DNA of 11,777 nucleotides from JAPUDS01 sp050258575 (GTDB taxonomy: Bacteria; Patescibacteriota; Saccharimonadia; Saccharimonadales; Saccharimonadaceae). The stretch's first letter is position 1. Each line of letters starts with the position of its first letter. The position numbers were made by a program, and so were the translations under genes. Shown piece after piece: positions 1 through 7,351 of this stretch. The notes beneath the pieces were generated by a model that was given only the letters and a program-made list of their open reading frames with translations, was not told the origin of the DNA and ran no database searches. The stretch covers positions 1 through 11,777 of the forward strand of contig JBLMYZ010000036.1 in assembly GCA_050258575.1 (NCBI GenBank), read 5' to 3'.

Positions 1-31
1 CCTTTGGGCATACAAAATACAGTCCTTTCAT

Positions 32-53
32 GCACAGGGCTAGCGCCCTGTGC
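32..53. repeat. Perfect 9-bp hairpin upstream of the first gene
   Basis: The arms GCACAGGGC (32-40) and GCCCTGTGC (45-53) are exact reverse complements around a 4-nt loop, TAGC. The stem is GC-rich and would be stable as RNA or as a DNA cruciform. It is not followed by a T-run on either strand, so it is not a classical intrinsic terminator, although it could be the remnant end of a transcript from the left. It could equally be an operator or a 5' leader structure for the gene starting at 106. Its existence is certain; its function is unknown. Confidence 0.6.
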
Positions 54-105
54 TTAGTATGGTAACAGATTACGATCTAACCGGTTTAGACTGTGTGTTG
101 ATTAT

Positions 106-1044
106 ATGGGGAGCCTGACAGGGCAGTTTGGTGAGAAACTTAAATCCGATGCGACAGAGATCAACCGTTTCCTTGAACATCGTAAACCAAGTGCATCAAC
201 TCTTGAAAAACTTGCCCCAAATCTACAAGAGTTAACGGAAAAATACAAAGATATCCCAGTCTACGGTAGCAGTCCTTCGATGTACTCACCTGTTAATGGC
301 GGGGTAGGTTATGGTCCAGGTTTCGCGACCGGTAGACTGGTCGGTTTTAGTATCGACCAGCTCAATCCGATCACTGGTCGCCGACGAACTGATCCGCGAG
401 CCATAAGACTCGGCGTCATAGCGCTAGTCGGCGAATCAATGTTTCGCGCTGGTTACAGCACAGACACCGAACCTTCCTGGAGACTTAATGTTTTGCCCGA
501 AGAAGTAAGAAAACATTACGCTAAGCCCGGTTTTATAGTTGGGGTTCCCACAGGGGAGGAAGCACGATTTCTTAAACGACACGAATATCGTATTCCAGAA
601 AACATCTCAGAAGTCATTGAGGCGCCAAATAGAACTGTCGACCCATGCATTATTCAAGAAACAATCGATACGATCAACGCGCTTGGGAACGGTGATGCGA
701 TCGACGAGGCGATTGATCCAATACATAGAAACGCCATACTTGCCGAAATTGACTTTCTCAATAAAACTTCTCCATTCATAGGAAATTCTGGGACATATAA
801 TGCGCCGTTAAGCTGGAGTCCAAGTTTAGTGCGCCCCAACGGCTCGACACTTCGTCGTGATAAAACAGTCACGGGTGATTTTAGAAAATACATATATGGC
901 CCTTATCCCGATGGGGACGACAATATAAAATATGCCGTGCAACTAGTAGTGTACCCACATGTCATGACAGATAAAGTGCGGACAGGTGCACTAACTCCTC
1001 AACAGGTGGACTCGACGCACGCTACGTATATAGTTTTCGCATGA
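106..1044 (+). CDS. Hypothetical protein, 312 residues, unrecognised
   Basis: I do not recognise this protein. It begins MGSLTGQFGEKLKSD and looks soluble: there is no signal peptide, no membrane segment and no LPXTG tail. The first 50 or so residues are charged and probably helical. They are followed by a Gly/Pro/Ser/Tyr-rich stretch around residues 50-80 and a mixed alpha/beta-looking body, with only one cysteine, near residue 180. The frame is open from position 58, and ATG 106 is the first ATG after the in-frame stop at 55-57. No Shine-Dalgarno sequence precedes it, and the TATACT-ATG spacing seen at other genes here is absent; a TAGACT box at 87-92 is the nearest candidate -10. Base composition looks more AT-rich than in the pilin and helicase genes, with more AGA codons, which would fit an acquired or fast-evolving gene. 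The length and unbroken frame make it very likely to be coding. Confidence 0.78.
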   Translation: MGSLTGQFGEKLKSDATEINRFLEHRKPSASTLEKLAPNLQELTEKYKDIPVYGSSPSMYSPVNGGVGYGPGFATGRLVGFSIDQLNPITGRRRTDPRAIRLGVIALVGESMFRAGYSTDTEPSWRLNVLPEEVRKHYAKPGFIVGVPTGEEARFLKRHEYRIPENISEVIEAPNRTVDPCIIQETIDTINALGNGDAIDEAIDPIHRNAILAEIDFLNKTSPFIGNSGTYNAPLSWSPSLVRPNGSTLRRDKTVTGDFRKYIYGPYPDGDDNIKYAVQLVVYPHVMTDKVRTGALTPQQVDSTHATYIVFA

Positions 1045-1298
1045 TATCTGGTGAAATACACCTTTTATCCCCATGTACTACATAAACTACTCTTTTGTTA
1101 GGGTTAAATATAAGGATCATCCTTTTACAGGGGTGTGTAGCTGCAATTTGAAAATCGTCCGACCAACATATCGAGCGATTTTCATGGCTTGTTTTTACAA
1201 GTTTGTCCGAAGCCGTTTTATGGCCAAACGCTAGAAATGAGCGCAAATATAAGCCTAAAGCATTTCCAAACTTTTATACTTTTCCTTATGACTATATC
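1045..1298. other. Noncoding spacer with weak inverted repeats
   Basis: No convincing gene is seen here. The stretch separates the orphan gene from the convergent Nudix gene. It holds an 8-bp inverted repeat, GAAAATCG (1150-1157) with CGATTTTC (1176-1183) around an 18-nt loop. Just after it lies a small one, CTTGT-TTTT-ACAAG (1188-1201). Either could help end transcripts arriving from both sides, but neither is a strong terminator. The rest is AT-rich and featureless. Confidence 0.5.
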
Positions 1299-1685
1299 CT
1301 ACTCAGCCGGCCAGTTTGCGAGCACGAACTCGCGGTAGGCTGGGTCGATCGCCACTGTTTTGAACACATGTCGAGGAAGCCATCTTGGAATACCCTCGAG
1401 ATTGTTTTGCTGTGAGTCTAGTTCTGGTAACACCACCCGGCCGGTGTAGGCCAAGACTATTTTGCCGTCCGCATGCATAAAAAAGTCTTTGTGGTGCAAC
1501 TCGACTTCTCGCAAACCGCATTCTTCCCACAGTTCGCGTACCATGGCGTCGTCGGGCTGTTCACCGTCGTCAATATGTCCGCCAGGCAACCCGTATGCCT
1601 GTATTTGCGGCATGTCGATAACCAACACTTCACCGAGCGCGTTGTAGATCGCCGCTTTTGTCGAAACACGAAACTTCGTACGCAT
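1299..1685 (-). CDS. Nudix hydrolase (128 residues)
   Basis: This is a single-domain Nudix pyrophosphohydrolase, which would cleave a nucleoside diphosphate linked to another group (for example a damaged or surplus NTP) in the cytoplasm. The Nudix box is complete at residues 36-58. It matches the signature GX5EX7REUXEEXGU exactly: G36, E42, R50-E51, then E54-E55 (the metal-binding pair) and G57. The preceding YGLPGGH is the usual strand before the box. The frame stays open to an ATG at 1751, but I choose the ATG at 1685. The fold begins right there (MRTKFRVSTKAAIYN), and an extended -10 element, TGTTATACT (1700-1692), lies 6 nt before it, so transcription would begin at the ATG. A start at 1751 would lie upstream of that promoter and overlap the divergent pilin gene. 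The exact substrate cannot be read from sequence. The size is typical of MutT/ADP-ribose-type family members. Confidence 0.93.
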   Translation of the reverse strand: MRTKFRVSTKAAIYNALGEVLVIDMPQIQAYGLPGGHIDDGEQPDDAMVRELWEECGLREVELHHKDFFMHADGKIVLAYTGRVVLPELDSQQNNLEGIPRWLPRHVFKTVAIDPAYREFVLANWPAE

Positions 1686-1691
1686 GTAGTT

Positions 1692-1700
1692 AGTATAACA
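1692..1700 (-). promoter_or_regulatory. Extended -10 promoter of the Nudix gene
   Basis: Read on the minus strand, the sequence is TG-T-TATACT, an extended -10 element. It is followed by 6 nt and then the ATG at 1685. Transcription would start at or next to the first base of the start codon, giving a leaderless mRNA. No clear -35 box is seen, as is common for extended -10 promoters. Confidence 0.6.
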
Positions 1701-1730
1701 AAACGTATGTTTTTTTCGACAGACTGCATG

Positions 1731-1736
1731 TATACT
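1731..1736 (+). promoter_or_regulatory. -10 box of the minor-pilin operon
   Basis: TATACT is followed by AAACAT and then ATG at 1743. As with the divergent Nudix gene, the -10 to ATG gap is 6 nt, which predicts a leaderless first gene. No Shine-Dalgarno sequence is present before the ATG. A run of seven T (1710-1716) lies in the region where a -35 would be, but no consensus -35 is visible. Confidence 0.6.
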
Positions 1737-1742
1737 AAACAT

Positions 1743-3287
1743 ATGCGTCATGCGAGAAGGGCAGAGTCAGGGTATACCATTGTTGAGTTGTTGATTTCTA
1801 TTGTGGTACTCGCCGTGATTAGCTCGAGTTTTCTGATCTTGCTCACATCACTGCTTCAAAGCGCCACGCTCGCCAAGCAAAAATCCGTCGCCAACGCGCT
1901 CGCCAACAACCAGATGGAATACCTACGTTCGCTACCGTACGACAGTCTGGCGGTGAGCGGCGGAAGCATCCTTGCATCGAGTTATCTACCTGCGGAAACA
2001 AAACAAACGATCAGCCAGGTCACCTACACTGTTACGACAGATATCCGCTACGTTGACGATGCGTTCGATGGCTGCGGCGTTTACCCGAGTCTCGACCTAA
2101 AAAAAATATACTGTCGAAATTTTTCAGCACCAGGCAACAGCAGCGGCAACAACCTCGTCAATGACACCAACCCGGCAGATTACAAAATAGCACATATCAC
2201 CATAAAAAACGGTGGCGGAACGTATCTGGCTGTTCTTGATACAAATATCGCCGCACGCGTCGCTGAAACCGCCAGTACCACAGGAGCGCTGTTCGTCACT
2301 GTGACTGACCCAGGCGGAAATGCGGTCACAGAAGCAAGTGTCAACGTTGTCAACGCTGCCGTGTCGCCATCGGTCAATATCTCCAGCACAACCGACAGTA
2401 ACGGCGTAGCTATTTTTTACGGCCTGCCGCCCGACACACAACAGCGCTACAGTGTCACTTCAACCAAAAGCGGCTACTCAACGATTTCAACCATCGCGCC
2501 CTCCGGTTCGCTGCAACCGACCTACGCACATCAAAAGATTCTCACCCAACAGTCATCGCAAGTTTTGTTGGTGATAGGTAAAATGTCCACAAACAGTCTC
2601 GTGATCCTCGCCGAGGACACTACTGGCAAACCGCTGTCAAATATCAAATTGGCCGTTAAAGGTGGTTACAAAAAATACACCAACACCACGAACACCGCCT
2701 ACTACTACGACAACCTTACGCCGAGCGACACACGGGGGATAACCGACGCTTCCGGCATGACATCACTCAGCAACCTGCCGCCAATCAACGACTATATATT
2801 TTGCGGCGACAAAGGTGATACCGGGTGTATATCGACAAACGGCACCAAATATTATCTCGCTGCTGCCGCTCCCTATAACGGTACAAACAGCCTCATGCCT
2901 ATCACCGTTCCGCAAAAAAACGATCCGGTCGCGCAGTCCTTTTCTTATGACGGTCAGACATACCCGCAGCAGGTCAAGCTCATCCTGACAACCAACAGCG
3001 CGTTCCCGCGGGTTCGTACTATCGACCCGGACAGTTTAGCAGTCGTCGACAACCTCAGTAATGTCAAATTTGTTATAACTGGTAACAATTTAACCAATGG
3101 CTCCCTCAGTCTGTCGCAAAACAGCACAACATTTACTGCAAAAAACTGTACCGGCTCTGACACAGAGCTCACTTGTGCATTTAACTTGACCGCTGTATCG
3201 ACAGGCACCCTACAAGCCACTATCAGCGCTAACGGCGGAACCTTGACATTGCCTGTTCAGCCACTAGGAGGGATCAGTGTCAAATAA
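1743..3287 (+). CDS. Minor pilin (PilV/GspI-like N-terminus) with large Ig-like ectodomain
   Basis: The 514-residue product starts MRHARRAESG and then YTIVELLIS. This is a prepilin peptidase site (cleavage after G10), with the conserved Glu at mature position 5 and a hydrophobic helix to about residue 38. The following NNQMEYLRSLPYDSL resembles the early region of PilV/GspI-type minor pilins. Such pilins are about 120-200 residues, so this one is greatly enlarged. About residues 175-270 look like a carboxypeptidase-regulatory-type beta-sandwich (VTDPGGNAVTEASV, then TDSNGVAIFYGLPP). About 280-400 form a second such domain (AEDTTGKPLSNIKLAV), and 420-514 an IPT/TIG-like Ig fold. The open frame reaches back to an ATG at 1473, antisense to the Nudix gene. 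I reject that and ATG 1728, because the promoter box at 1731-1736 places the start at 1743. It overlaps the next gene by 11 bp. A role as a pilus-tip adhesin is inference. Confidence 0.88.
   Translation: MRHARRAESGYTIVELLISIVVLAVISSSFLILLTSLLQSATLAKQKSVANALANNQMEYLRSLPYDSLAVSGGSILASSYLPAETKQTISQVTYTVTTDIRYVDDAFDGCGVYPSLDLKKIYCRNFSAPGNSSGNNLVNDTNPADYKIAHITIKNGGGTYLAVLDTNIAARVAETASTTGALFVTVTDPGGNAVTEASVNVVNAAVSPSVNISSTTDSNGVAIFYGLPPDTQQRYSVTSTKSGYSTISTIAPSGSLQPTYAHQKILTQQSSQVLLVIGKMSTNSLVILAEDTTGKPLSNIKLAVKGGYKKYTNTTNTAYYYDNLTPSDTRGITDASGMTSLSNLPPINDYIFCGDKGDTGCISTNGTKYYLAAAAPYNGTNSLMPITVPQKNDPVAQSFSYDGQTYPQQVKLILTTNSAFPRVRTIDPDSLAVVDNLSNVKFVITGNNLTNGSLSLSQNSTTFTAKNCTGSDTELTCAFNLTAVSTGTLQATISANGGTLTLPVQPLGGISVK
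3266..3271 (+). promoter_or_regulatory. Strong Shine-Dalgarno that fixes a GTG start
   Basis: AGGAGG (3266-3271) lies 5 nt before GTG 3277, inside the 3' end of the upstream pilin gene. It decides that translation of the second pilin begins at this GTG. It also shows that the organism uses the ribosomal anti-SD for internal genes while the first gene of the operon lacks one. Confidence 0.8.
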
Positions 3288-3876
3288 CACCCATGCCGCT
3301 GCGGGCTACACTATTATCGAAATGCTCGTCGTGATATCTGTCGTGGCGATTGTTTCTACGGTGATGCTTAACGTTTTTACGAGCGCGTTTTTTCCGTATT
3401 TGGAACTGCAAAAAGAAGGTTCGGCCATGAGCCAGTTGAGCTATCAGTCTAACCGTGTTACCAATGTCTTGCGCAGCACCACAGGTATTGAGTCTGCTAA
3501 CGACAATGACCTGACGATCTATGCTTACCTTTATCCATCTGACGCTTATGCATCCAAGATAAAATACTACATGAAAGATGAGGCGGGCAAAAAAGTCCTC
3601 GCTGCCGATGTCGTACCTATGACCGCTAACCCGCCAACCGGTGTTCCGGACGAATCCAAAAAGAAAACTATCACCATACTGCACAGCCTGGCCGTCCCGC
3701 CCAACGGACGGTTGTTTACATATTTAAACGCTGGCAACGGTATTGTTAGCGCACCGGTTAGCGACACGTCTATCGTTAAGTCAATAAAACTCTCACTTGG
3801 TATGAATATAGACGGAACGACTGTGCAGAACATGGACGTCCTGGTCATCATCCGTAACCGAAAGAACAACTTATGA
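3277..3876 (+). CDS. Minor pilin, PilW/GspJ-like (199 residues)
   Basis: The product starts with GTG (MSNNTHAAAG), then YTIIEMLVVISVVAIVS. This is a type III signal: cleavage after G10, Glu at mature position 5, and a hydrophobic helix to about residue 33. The segment after the helix (QLSYQSNRVTNVLRSTTGIE, about 53-72) matches the layout of PilW/GspJ-type minor pilins, where an amphipathic alpha1-C helix is followed by a beta-rich globular head. The family size of about 200 residues fits. The gene overlaps the upstream pilin by 11 bp and the downstream one by 4 bp (ATGA), so the three proteins are probably made in fixed ratio. It would be inserted in the membrane, processed by a prepilin peptidase (not in this window) and assembled into the pilus. 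The fold assignment beyond the N-terminus is by layout, not by motif. Confidence 0.88.
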   Translation: MSNNTHAAAGYTIIEMLVVISVVAIVSTVMLNVFTSAFFPYLELQKEGSAMSQLSYQSNRVTNVLRSTTGIESANDNDLTIYAYLYPSDAYASKIKYYMKDEAGKKVLAADVVPMTANPPTGVPDESKKKTITILHSLAVPPNGRLFTYLNAGNGIVSAPVSDTSIVKSIKLSLGMNIDGTTVQNMDVLVIIRNRKNNL

Positions 3877-5459
3877 ACCCCGACACACATCGACTACGCC
3901 GCCCAGAGCAACCTGGCTTCACGCTGCCGGGCACATTGTCTATTATGATTTTTATGATTATTTTTAGCGGCGCGGTGATGATGGTAGTTATGAACAACCT
4001 CGCTTTTGCCAACAGGACAAACAAAGAGCAGCAAGCCCTCAATATCGCAGAAGCGGGCGTCAACTACTACCTTTGGCATTTGTCGCATGACCCAACCGAC
4101 CACAAAGACGGCGGCAAAAATAACGAATCTCCAGACCCAAACCTAGGCTACGGACCATATGAACACGACTATTACAACGCCAACACCCAAAAAACCGGCA
4201 CGTACACGCTCTGGATCAAACCAGACGGGAACGGCTCAACAGTCGTCACTGTTCGTTCGATCGGTGAAACGAGTGACGGCACGCGCCGAACTATCGACGC
4301 TAAAATTGGTGCTGCTTCTTTTGCGAGCTATGGCCTCATCTCCGATGTCGAATTTTGGTTTGGTTCATCCGAGGCTGCAAATGGACCGGTATTTTCCAAC
4401 CAAGGCGTCCACATGGATGGACCAAATACCAGCACTGTTGAAAGCGCAAACGCGACATATGTTCCTACCGCCCCTTATGGCGGCAATGGAACAACCAAAA
4501 ACGGTGTCTGGTGTTCGTCTACCGTCACAAGCCCCAACTGTAACTCGCGTGACAAGTCTAACTGGCTTTACCCCCGAGCTTCAGTGGACTTCAACCAAGT
4601 TGTTAGTGCGCTCTGCACTATGAAAAAAGTAGCTTTCGCCAACGACAACACCACAGCTGCATTTGCCACCGCTACGGACGCTTGCAACCTCACGCCAGCC
4701 TCTCGATCAGCGGCATATATCCCGCGCTACAACACCTCCTTCAGCAACCGTCGCGGCTACTACATAGTCCTAAACGACAATACTACCTATAGCCTGTATA
4801 AAGTAGCGAACGAGGATGACACCGAACCAACCGTGACGAGCGCGCTCTCGGAAACACTCGTCCAGTCAAACATTCCTATACCAAGTTCGGGGGTGATATT
4901 TGTCGAAGACAACGTCTGGGTTAAAACCAACTCAACTTTTACCGGCAGAGTCACTATTGCCGCAGGACGTCTCGGGAAAGACGCGAGCAGCGCAGATATC
5001 AACATCGTTGGCCCCGTGCTATACAGTAAGAAAAACGGACAAGATGCGATCGGTCTTGTTGCTGAAAAAAACATCAACATCATGCCTTACGCCATACCTC
5101 AGACCAGCGTGTTTACTTTCGAAATCGATGCTGCCACACTTGCCCAAAGCGGCTCGGTGACATACCCGGGCAAATACAAAGCCGACTCATTTCGCTGCAC
5201 GAGGGGGTGGACGAGTCCTTATCAGCAATTCGTTTACTATGGCTCGGTCGCCACCAGACTCTACTGGACATGGAACTACAACCGCAGCAGTTCATGTGGC
5301 GACAGCGTCCATGACAGTATTTCGGGAAATTATATCTCAGGGGTACGAAACACCACTACAACCTACGACCAAAACCTCTACTATGCGCCACCGCCAAGCT
5401 ATCCTATCACTGGCGGTTACGACGTCCTTAGTTGGCGCGAAGTCATCACTACCCCATAA
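3873..5459 (+). CDS. Large minor pilin, PilX/GspK-like, lacking Glu5 (528 residues)
   Basis: The N-terminus is MNPDTHRLRRPEQPG followed by FTLPGTLSIMIFMIIFSGAVMMVVM, so prepilin cleavage falls after G15. Mature position 5 is Gly rather than the near-invariant Glu. In type II secretion and type IV pili, the pilin lacking Glu5 is GspK (or PilX-like), which caps the tip. The helix leads into QQALNIAEAGVNYYLW (about 50-65), a motif typical of PilX-type proteins. The rest is a long secreted region rich in Asn, Thr, Ser and Tyr, with scattered Cys that could form disulfides. No adhesin or enzyme domain is recognised. The gene starts in an ATGA overlap with the previous pilin and ends the operon. 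Together with the two upstream genes it reproduces the I-J-K tip order. It is larger than typical GspK (about 300) or PilX (about 200). Confidence 0.86.
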   Translation: MNPDTHRLRRPEQPGFTLPGTLSIMIFMIIFSGAVMMVVMNNLAFANRTNKEQQALNIAEAGVNYYLWHLSHDPTDHKDGGKNNESPDPNLGYGPYEHDYYNANTQKTGTYTLWIKPDGNGSTVVTVRSIGETSDGTRRTIDAKIGAASFASYGLISDVEFWFGSSEAANGPVFSNQGVHMDGPNTSTVESANATYVPTAPYGGNGTTKNGVWCSSTVTSPNCNSRDKSNWLYPRASVDFNQVVSALCTMKKVAFANDNTTAAFATATDACNLTPASRSAAYIPRYNTSFSNRRGYYIVLNDNTTYSLYKVANEDDTEPTVTSALSETLVQSNIPIPSSGVIFVEDNVWVKTNSTFTGRVTIAAGRLGKDASSADINIVGPVLYSKKNGQDAIGLVAEKNINIMPYAIPQTSVFTFEIDAATLAQSGSVTYPGKYKADSFRCTRGWTSPYQQFVYYGSVATRLYWTWNYNRSSSCGDSVHDSISGNYISGVRNTTTTYDQNLYYAPPPSYPITGGYDVLSWREVITTP

Positions 5460-5460
5460 C

Positions 5461-5486
5461 AAATAATTTTTATAACCGTTATTTTT
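5461..5486 (+). terminator. Weak AT-only hairpin after the pilin operon
   Basis: AAATAA (5461-5466) can pair with TTATTT (5479-5484) around a 12-nt loop, ending in a T-run directly after the operon's stop codon. The stem has no GC pair at all, so this is a poor intrinsic terminator. It is listed only because of its position between two genes transcribed the same way. Confidence 0.25.
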
Positions 5487-5528
5487 AGTACTCCCACCGT
5501 CCAGTAAATAGACACGAATAACCTACTA

Positions 5529-5557
5529 TTGACTATTGTTTTTATATATGATAATAT
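5529..5557 (+). promoter_or_regulatory. Promoter of the transglycosylase gene
   Basis: TTGACT (5529-5534) and TAATAT (5552-5557) are 17 bp apart, and the ATG follows 6 nt after the -10. The register is thus the same as for the TATACT promoters here and predicts a leaderless mRNA. GATAAT (5550-5555) is an alternative -10 in this very AT-rich tract. No Shine-Dalgarno sequence precedes the gene. Confidence 0.6.
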
Positions 5558-5563
5558 ATATAC

Positions 5564-6757
5564 ATGACACTACAGACCTACACTGAACCAAATCCGGACA
5601 ATACACCCATTCCTATCTCCGAAAGGCCTTTTTCGAGACGGGCGGGGTTGGCATTTTTAGTAGCTGCTGCCGCGAACAGGCTCACTGGCTGTACCGCACC
5701 GGACGGCAACGGTGACAAGCATCCAGAAATAAAAGACGGCTCAACCGAACGTTTCAATATGGCACGTATGAATCCATATGACAGCGTATCACCTGCCACA
5801 GCAGTAGCAGATTCGTTACATATCACCGCCGGGTCGTACTACAAACTTACTCCAGAAGTAGTTGCGACGGTTTCCGACAGTGGTATTTTTTATCACACAA
5901 CCGACCACCTTGCGCCAATTTTCTTCCCAGCCATACATGAACACGAAGACATTATCATCGAAGCTTCTAACGAATTTGGCGTGCCGCCCAACATGCTGGC
6001 ATCTCTTGCATCAATAGAGTCAGCTGGTATAACAGAGGCGCGTTCTGGAGCAGATGCCTACGGTCTCGTTCAAGTTGTCCCAAAATACCATTTTGACAAA
6101 TTCGTAGCCTACCTCCCCCCAGAGGCCTCTTTGGAAGACTACAACTTAGCTCGCAATGGCGGTTCTTCTGTAGTACCGAAAGAAACTTACGTCAGTGTAT
6201 TTAGCGATGTTCGCAACAACACGTATGCCGGTGCTGAATATCTCGCTGAGTGTATCCATTCAGCAGAGAAACATAACCCTAATAAGCCGAAAGTTATCAC
6301 ATATGCCCTTGCTGCCGCTGCATACAACGGGGGAGTAGGCAACACTTCCAAGGGCTACGGTAAGATGAAACTGGAGAGTCAGTTATATGTCGATCACATC
6401 GCCCGCATCCTCCTCGACGTCGAGACAGCCTTTGTCTTAGAAAAACAAGGTCTTAACGGAGACGAAATCCTACGAGCAATGCAGTCGCAGAAAATGAACG
6501 CGATTGGCTATGCTTACGATAAATTACCTCGTGGAAACGACCTGAGAGACTATGAAGAACAAGCAGGTTGGATAAGCAAACTTAGTGATTTATCGGAGGC
6601 GCCAGCAGAGTTTCGTAACAACGTCATTCGTTACTATGAAAAGCAGGTGTCACAATATACCGCCCCTATGACTCCGGGTATGCGCATTTGGTCGTGCGGT
6701 GGCGGAGACAGTCTTTTCCTCGGGGATGAAGCCAATAAGAACTGGCGACTCCCGTAA
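5564..6757 (+). CDS. Lipoprotein lytic transglycosylase, SLT/GH23 family
   Basis: This 397-residue enzyme would cut the glycan strands of peptidoglycan by non-hydrolytic cleavage. The catalytic domain spans about residues 128-290. The motifs are IESAG with the catalytic Glu at 152, AYGLVQV at 165-171 (normally GLMQ) and AAAYNGG at 251-257. These are the three diagnostic blocks of the family, in order. A late YVDHIARIL (275-283) matches the helix that usually closes the domain. The N-terminus has SRR (24-26), a hydrophobic run, and a lipobox LTGC with Cys43. The mature protein is therefore probably a lipoprotein on the outer face of the cytoplasmic membrane. The twin Arg resembles a Tat signal, but the rest of that consensus is weak. 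The gene follows the pilin operon by about 100 bp with its own promoter. Opening the wall for pilus or secretion machinery is a plausible job but is inferred from position. The C-terminal 100 residues have no recognised domain. Confidence 0.93.
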   Translation: MTLQTYTEPNPDNTPIPISERPFSRRAGLAFLVAAAANRLTGCTAPDGNGDKHPEIKDGSTERFNMARMNPYDSVSPATAVADSLHITAGSYYKLTPEVVATVSDSGIFYHTTDHLAPIFFPAIHEHEDIIIEASNEFGVPPNMLASLASIESAGITEARSGADAYGLVQVVPKYHFDKFVAYLPPEASLEDYNLARNGGSSVVPKETYVSVFSDVRNNTYAGAEYLAECIHSAEKHNPNKPKVITYALAAAAYNGGVGNTSKGYGKMKLESQLYVDHIARILLDVETAFVLEKQGLNGDEILRAMQSQKMNAIGYAYDKLPRGNDLRDYEEQAGWISKLSDLSEAPAEFRNNVIRYYEKQVSQYTAPMTPGMRIWSCGGGDSLFLGDEANKNWRLP

Positions 6758-6763
6758 TGTTGC

Positions 6764-7252
6764 TCACAATGTGCTGATCTGTTTGTACGAGAACTTGGCG
6801 GCGAGACGCCAGCCGGAGGTGTCGTGCGGGTCAAACTGTTTGATCACGCCTCCTTCTATAGCACCAACACGAAGCAGGGCAGGGTTGTACGGTACGAGCG
6901 TGCGGTAGTAGCGTAGTTCTACGTCAGAGATATCACGCCGTCCCGGAAACACCTCGCGAAACTTGTCGCGTGCGATACCACTAAAGTACGTTTCGTCGTG
7001 CTGCGGCGGTAAAAATTGGTCAACACTGAGACCCATCTTTTTGGCAATACTCGCCGCATCGCCTAGCGTCATGGCCGACTGCGCCTGAATCAGCGCAAAC
7101 ACCTGGCGTTTCGGCGTTAAAAACACGCTGGCGGTCGCTACACGGCTGACCGGAACGCTGCGCACAATCATCTGTTTCACCTCTAGTTGCAACCCAAACT
7201 GTGCTTTGATCAACTCTTCAACCGCCATATCGTTAACTGCGCTGTCTAACAT
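6764..7252 (-). CDS. Hypothetical protein, 162 residues
   Basis: I do not recognise this protein. It begins MLDSAVNDMAVEELIKAQFG and looks soluble and cytoplasmic, with no signal peptide, membrane helix or cysteine. The first 50 residues alternate helix and strand. A middle helix (AMTLGDAASIAKKMGLSVDQ, about 80-99) is followed by a Tyr/Arg-rich segment with RYYRTLVPYNPALLRVGAIEGG (about 129-150). The ATG at 7252 is chosen because a TACAAT box lies 7 nt upstream and the divergent helicase promoter begins just beyond. Its 3' end lies 6 bp from the end of the convergent transglycosylase gene, with no terminator between. The compact arrangement and clean frame support a real gene. A metal-independent small-molecule-binding fold is possible, but nothing in the sequence proves it. 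Confidence 0.85.
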   Translation of the reverse strand: MLDSAVNDMAVEELIKAQFGLQLEVKQMIVRSVPVSRVATASVFLTPKRQVFALIQAQSAMTLGDAASIAKKMGLSVDQFLPPQHDETYFSGIARDKFREVFPGRRDISDVELRYYRTLVPYNPALLRVGAIEGGVIKQFDPHDTSGWRLAAKFSYKQISTL

Positions 7253-7259
7253 AGTTTTT

Positions 7260-7265
7260 ATTGTA
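7260..7265 (-). promoter_or_regulatory. -10 box of the 162-residue gene
   Basis: Minus-strand TACAAT (7265-7260) lies 7 nt before ATG 7252, again predicting a start of transcription at the ATG. TATAGT (7272-7267) is an alternative -10 that would give a short leader of about 7 nt. No Shine-Dalgarno sequence is present. Confidence 0.5.
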
Positions 7266-7351
7266 CACTATATTGCGGGATGGGTAGTTGGTAGTGAAGG
7301 TGGTTGTCATAGCCAAACCCCATCTAGCACTACTAATCTCCTGTTTCTTTT

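Noticed and set aside
1275..1338. TATACT-N7-ATG at 1288 opening a 16-codon frame
   Set aside because: It resembles the leaderless starts but lies antisense over the end of the Nudix gene and has no further support, so chance in AT-rich DNA is likely.
1473..1742. N-terminal extension of the first pilin frame back to ATG 1473
   Set aside because: It runs antisense through the Nudix domain and its promoter and puts a type III signal peptide 90 residues into the protein. The prepilin motif and the TATACT box fix the start at 1743.
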